Source: Azospirillum sp. TSO35-2 (GTDB taxonomy: Bacteria > Pseudomonadota > Alphaproteobacteria > Azospirillales > Azospirillaceae). Taken from it: a stretch of DNA of 64,000 bases. The position numbers were made by a program, and so were the translations under genes. Location: contig NZ_LGRA01000021.1 in the NCBI RefSeq assembly GCF_003116095.1, positions 3,003,915 to 3,067,914 on the forward strand. The letters are read 5' to 3'. Shown piece by piece: positions 62,925-64,000 of this stretch; within the stretch, counting starts at the first letter, position 1, and the number at the start of each line of letters is the position of its first letter. The notes below the pieces were generated by a model, which was given only the letters and a program-made list of their open reading frames with translations, searched no databases and was not told the DNA's origin.

Positions 62925-63572
62925 ATGGACGGTGACGATCGCGGCGCGGCGCGCATCCTGGTGCTGGGCATCGGCAACATTCTGTGGGCCGACGAAGGGT
63001 TCGGCGTCCGCACGGTGGAGCGTCTGGCGGCGGGCTGGCGGTTTCCCGACAGCGTGACGCTGATGGACGGCGGCACCCAGGGCCTGTACCTGCTGCCCCA
63101 TCTCGAGGCGGCCGACGCGCTGATCGTCGTCGACGCCATCGACTACGGGCTGGAGCCCGGCACCCGCCGCGTCTTCCGCGGCGACGACGTCCCGGCCTTC
63201 CTCGGCGCCAAGAAGATGAGCCTGCACCAGACCGGCTTCCAGGAGGTGCTGGCCAGCGCCATGTTCCTCGGCCGCTGCCCGGAACGGCTGATCCTGGTCG
63301 GCGTCCAGCCGGAATGCCTGGAGGATTACGGCGGCGGCCTGACCGGCACCGTCGCGGCCCAGGTCGCCCCGACCATCGACGTCATCCGCGGAATCCTGCG
63401 TGACGAGTTCGGGGTGGAAGGCACGCCGCGCTCCGGCGTCGTGGGCGCCGACATCGCCGCCGCCGCCATCACCCGCGACGCCTACGAGGCCGGACGCCCC
63501 AGCGCGGAGGAAGCCTGCCGCACCGGCGATCCCCGCATCCTGGCGGCGCTGGCCGCCGCCGGTCCGACCTGA
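62925..63572 (+). CDS. hupD: Hydrogenase maturation endopeptidase
   Basis: A 215-residue protease of the HupD/HyaD type that trims the C-terminal tail of the uptake hydrogenase large subunit after Ni insertion. Nickel-sensing residues lie in GIGNILWADEGFGVRTVE (first Glu), D in VVDAIDYG and the conserved His in SLHQTGFQEVL. HupV in this window has no tail, so its substrate must be an unseen HupL. ATG 62925 is chosen where the domain begins; upstream ATG/GTG starts give an unrelated extension. Confidence 0.92.
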   Translation: MDGDDRGAARILVLGIGNILWADEGFGVRTVERLAAGWRFPDSVTLMDGGTQGLYLLPHLEAADALIVVDAIDYGLEPGTRRVFRGDDVPAFLGAKKMSLHQTGFQEVLASAMFLGRCPERLILVGVQPECLEDYGGGLTGTVAAQVAPTIDVIRGILRDEFGVEGTPRSGVVGADIAAAAITRDAYEAGRPSAEEACRTGDPRILAALAAAGPT

Positions 63573-63585
63573 GGGGGGCGGGGCC

Positions 63586-63897
63586 ATGTGCATCGGAATT
63601 CCCCTGCGCCTGGACGCGGTTGACGGCATCGCCGGCCGGACGGCGGACGGCATCGCCATCGACCTGTCGCTGCTGCCGGACACCCGGCCCGGCGACTGGG
63701 TGCTGAGCTTCCTCGGCGCCGCGCGCCGCGCGCTGGATCCCGACGAGGCGGCGCAGATCCGCGCGGCGCTGGCGGCGATGGCCGCGGCGCTGGAGGGCGA
63801 GCGCGATGACGACGCCTTCGCCGACCTGACCGGCCGCGAACCCACCCTTCCCCCCCACCTGGAGGCGGCCCGCGCCGCCGGCCGTTCGGAGGCCTGA
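63586..63897 (+). CDS. hupF: HypC/HupF-family hydrogenase chaperone
   Basis: A 103-residue chaperone with the family N-terminus MCIGIP (essential Cys2), a strand GDWVLSFLGAARRAL and an acidic tail. In this position (after hupD) it matches HupF, the HypC paralogue that protects HupL under oxygen. Starts 13 bases after hupD behind GGGGCGGGG. Confidence 0.9.
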   Translation: MCIGIPLRLDAVDGIAGRTADGIAIDLSLLPDTRPGDWVLSFLGAARRALDPDEAAQIRAALAAMAAALEGERDDDAFADLTGREPTLPPHLEAARAAGRSEA

Positions 63898-63903
63898 GCA
63901 ATC

Positions 63904-64000
63904 ATGACGGACCTTGCCCTGGCAGAGGACGGCACCGCGGACACGCCGCCCGCCCGCCCACCCGCCAAGCCCAGCTTCCCCTTGCCGCCGCTGGTCGACC
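63904..64000 (+). CDS. Start of a further hup gene, cut by the window end
   Basis: Six bases after hupF, an ATG opens a frame of 32 residues to the window end, reading MTDLALAEDGTADTPPARPP and continuing with FPLPPLVD. Gene order in relatives puts hupG (HoxO/HyaE-like, thioredoxin-fold) or hupH here; the fragment is too short to tell. Confidence 0.6.
   Translation, partial: MTDLALAEDGTADTPPARPPAKPSFPLPPLVD

Overview
The window is GC-rich (roughly 68-70 %) bacterial chromosome. Gene content points to an alphaproteobacterium of the Rhodospirillales, most likely Azospirillum or a close relative. Supporting signs are the dgt-argS-SPOR-nagZ-scpAB-tatABC synteny, the hupT-hupU-hupV hydrogen-sensor set, a form II CoxL-type molybdenum hydroxylase cluster and many sensor kinases. 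This assignment is inferred from layout, not from a database match.

Layout. 1-2.6 kb: 3' end of an RND pump gene and a single-domain response regulator. 2.7-6.4 kb: a 52-residue orphan (minus), folK-folB (minus), a lipoprotein, a CoxG-like membrane protein and a cytochrome c. 6.4-15 kb: pepN, a glycine-zipper lipoprotein, a hybrid histidine kinase, tRNA-Ser(UGA), a helical unknown, xthA and erpA. 15-27 kb: a dense plus-strand housekeeping run, dgt, argS, SPOR protein, nagZ, site-2 protease, scpA, scpB, tatA, tatB, tatC and alaS. 27-35.8 kb: a cupin, an orphan MoxR ATPase, a threonine/serine dehydratase, a YitT membrane protein, a tyrosine phosphatase, a tandem pair of unrecognised paralogues, a 5'-nucleotidase and a glutamine amidotransferase.

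35.8-45 kb is a minus-strand molybdenum-hydroxylase operon in the order small, large and medium subunit, MoxR ATPase, VWA protein, split XdhC (two genes) and a fused molybdopterin-binding/nucleotidyltransferase protein. It is interrupted by two large palindromic intergenic repeats. Divergent from it is a TAXI-TRAP transporter (binding protein, fused permease, DUF1850 protein), followed by an antiporter and mazG (minus). 51.1-53.9 kb is a lower-GC accessory patch in which an IS1595-family element separates two gene fragments, the first carrying a Walker A motif. 53.9-57.7 kb is a marR-hlyD-fusC-DUF1656 efflux operon.

57.7-64 kb is a hydrogenase locus. HupT kinase with HupU and HupV forms a hydrogen-sensing switch. 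A lower-GC stretch with an LprI-like secreted protein and a tiny membrane peptide follows, and then hupD, hupF and the start of a further gene, preceded by a candidate sigma-54 promoter. The catalytic hupSL genes are not in the window.

The best candidates for something undescribed are the tandem paralogue pair at 31.3-33.3 kb, the interrupted P-loop gene at 51.4-53.6 kb, and the insert between hupV and hupD with its 22-residue membrane peptide.
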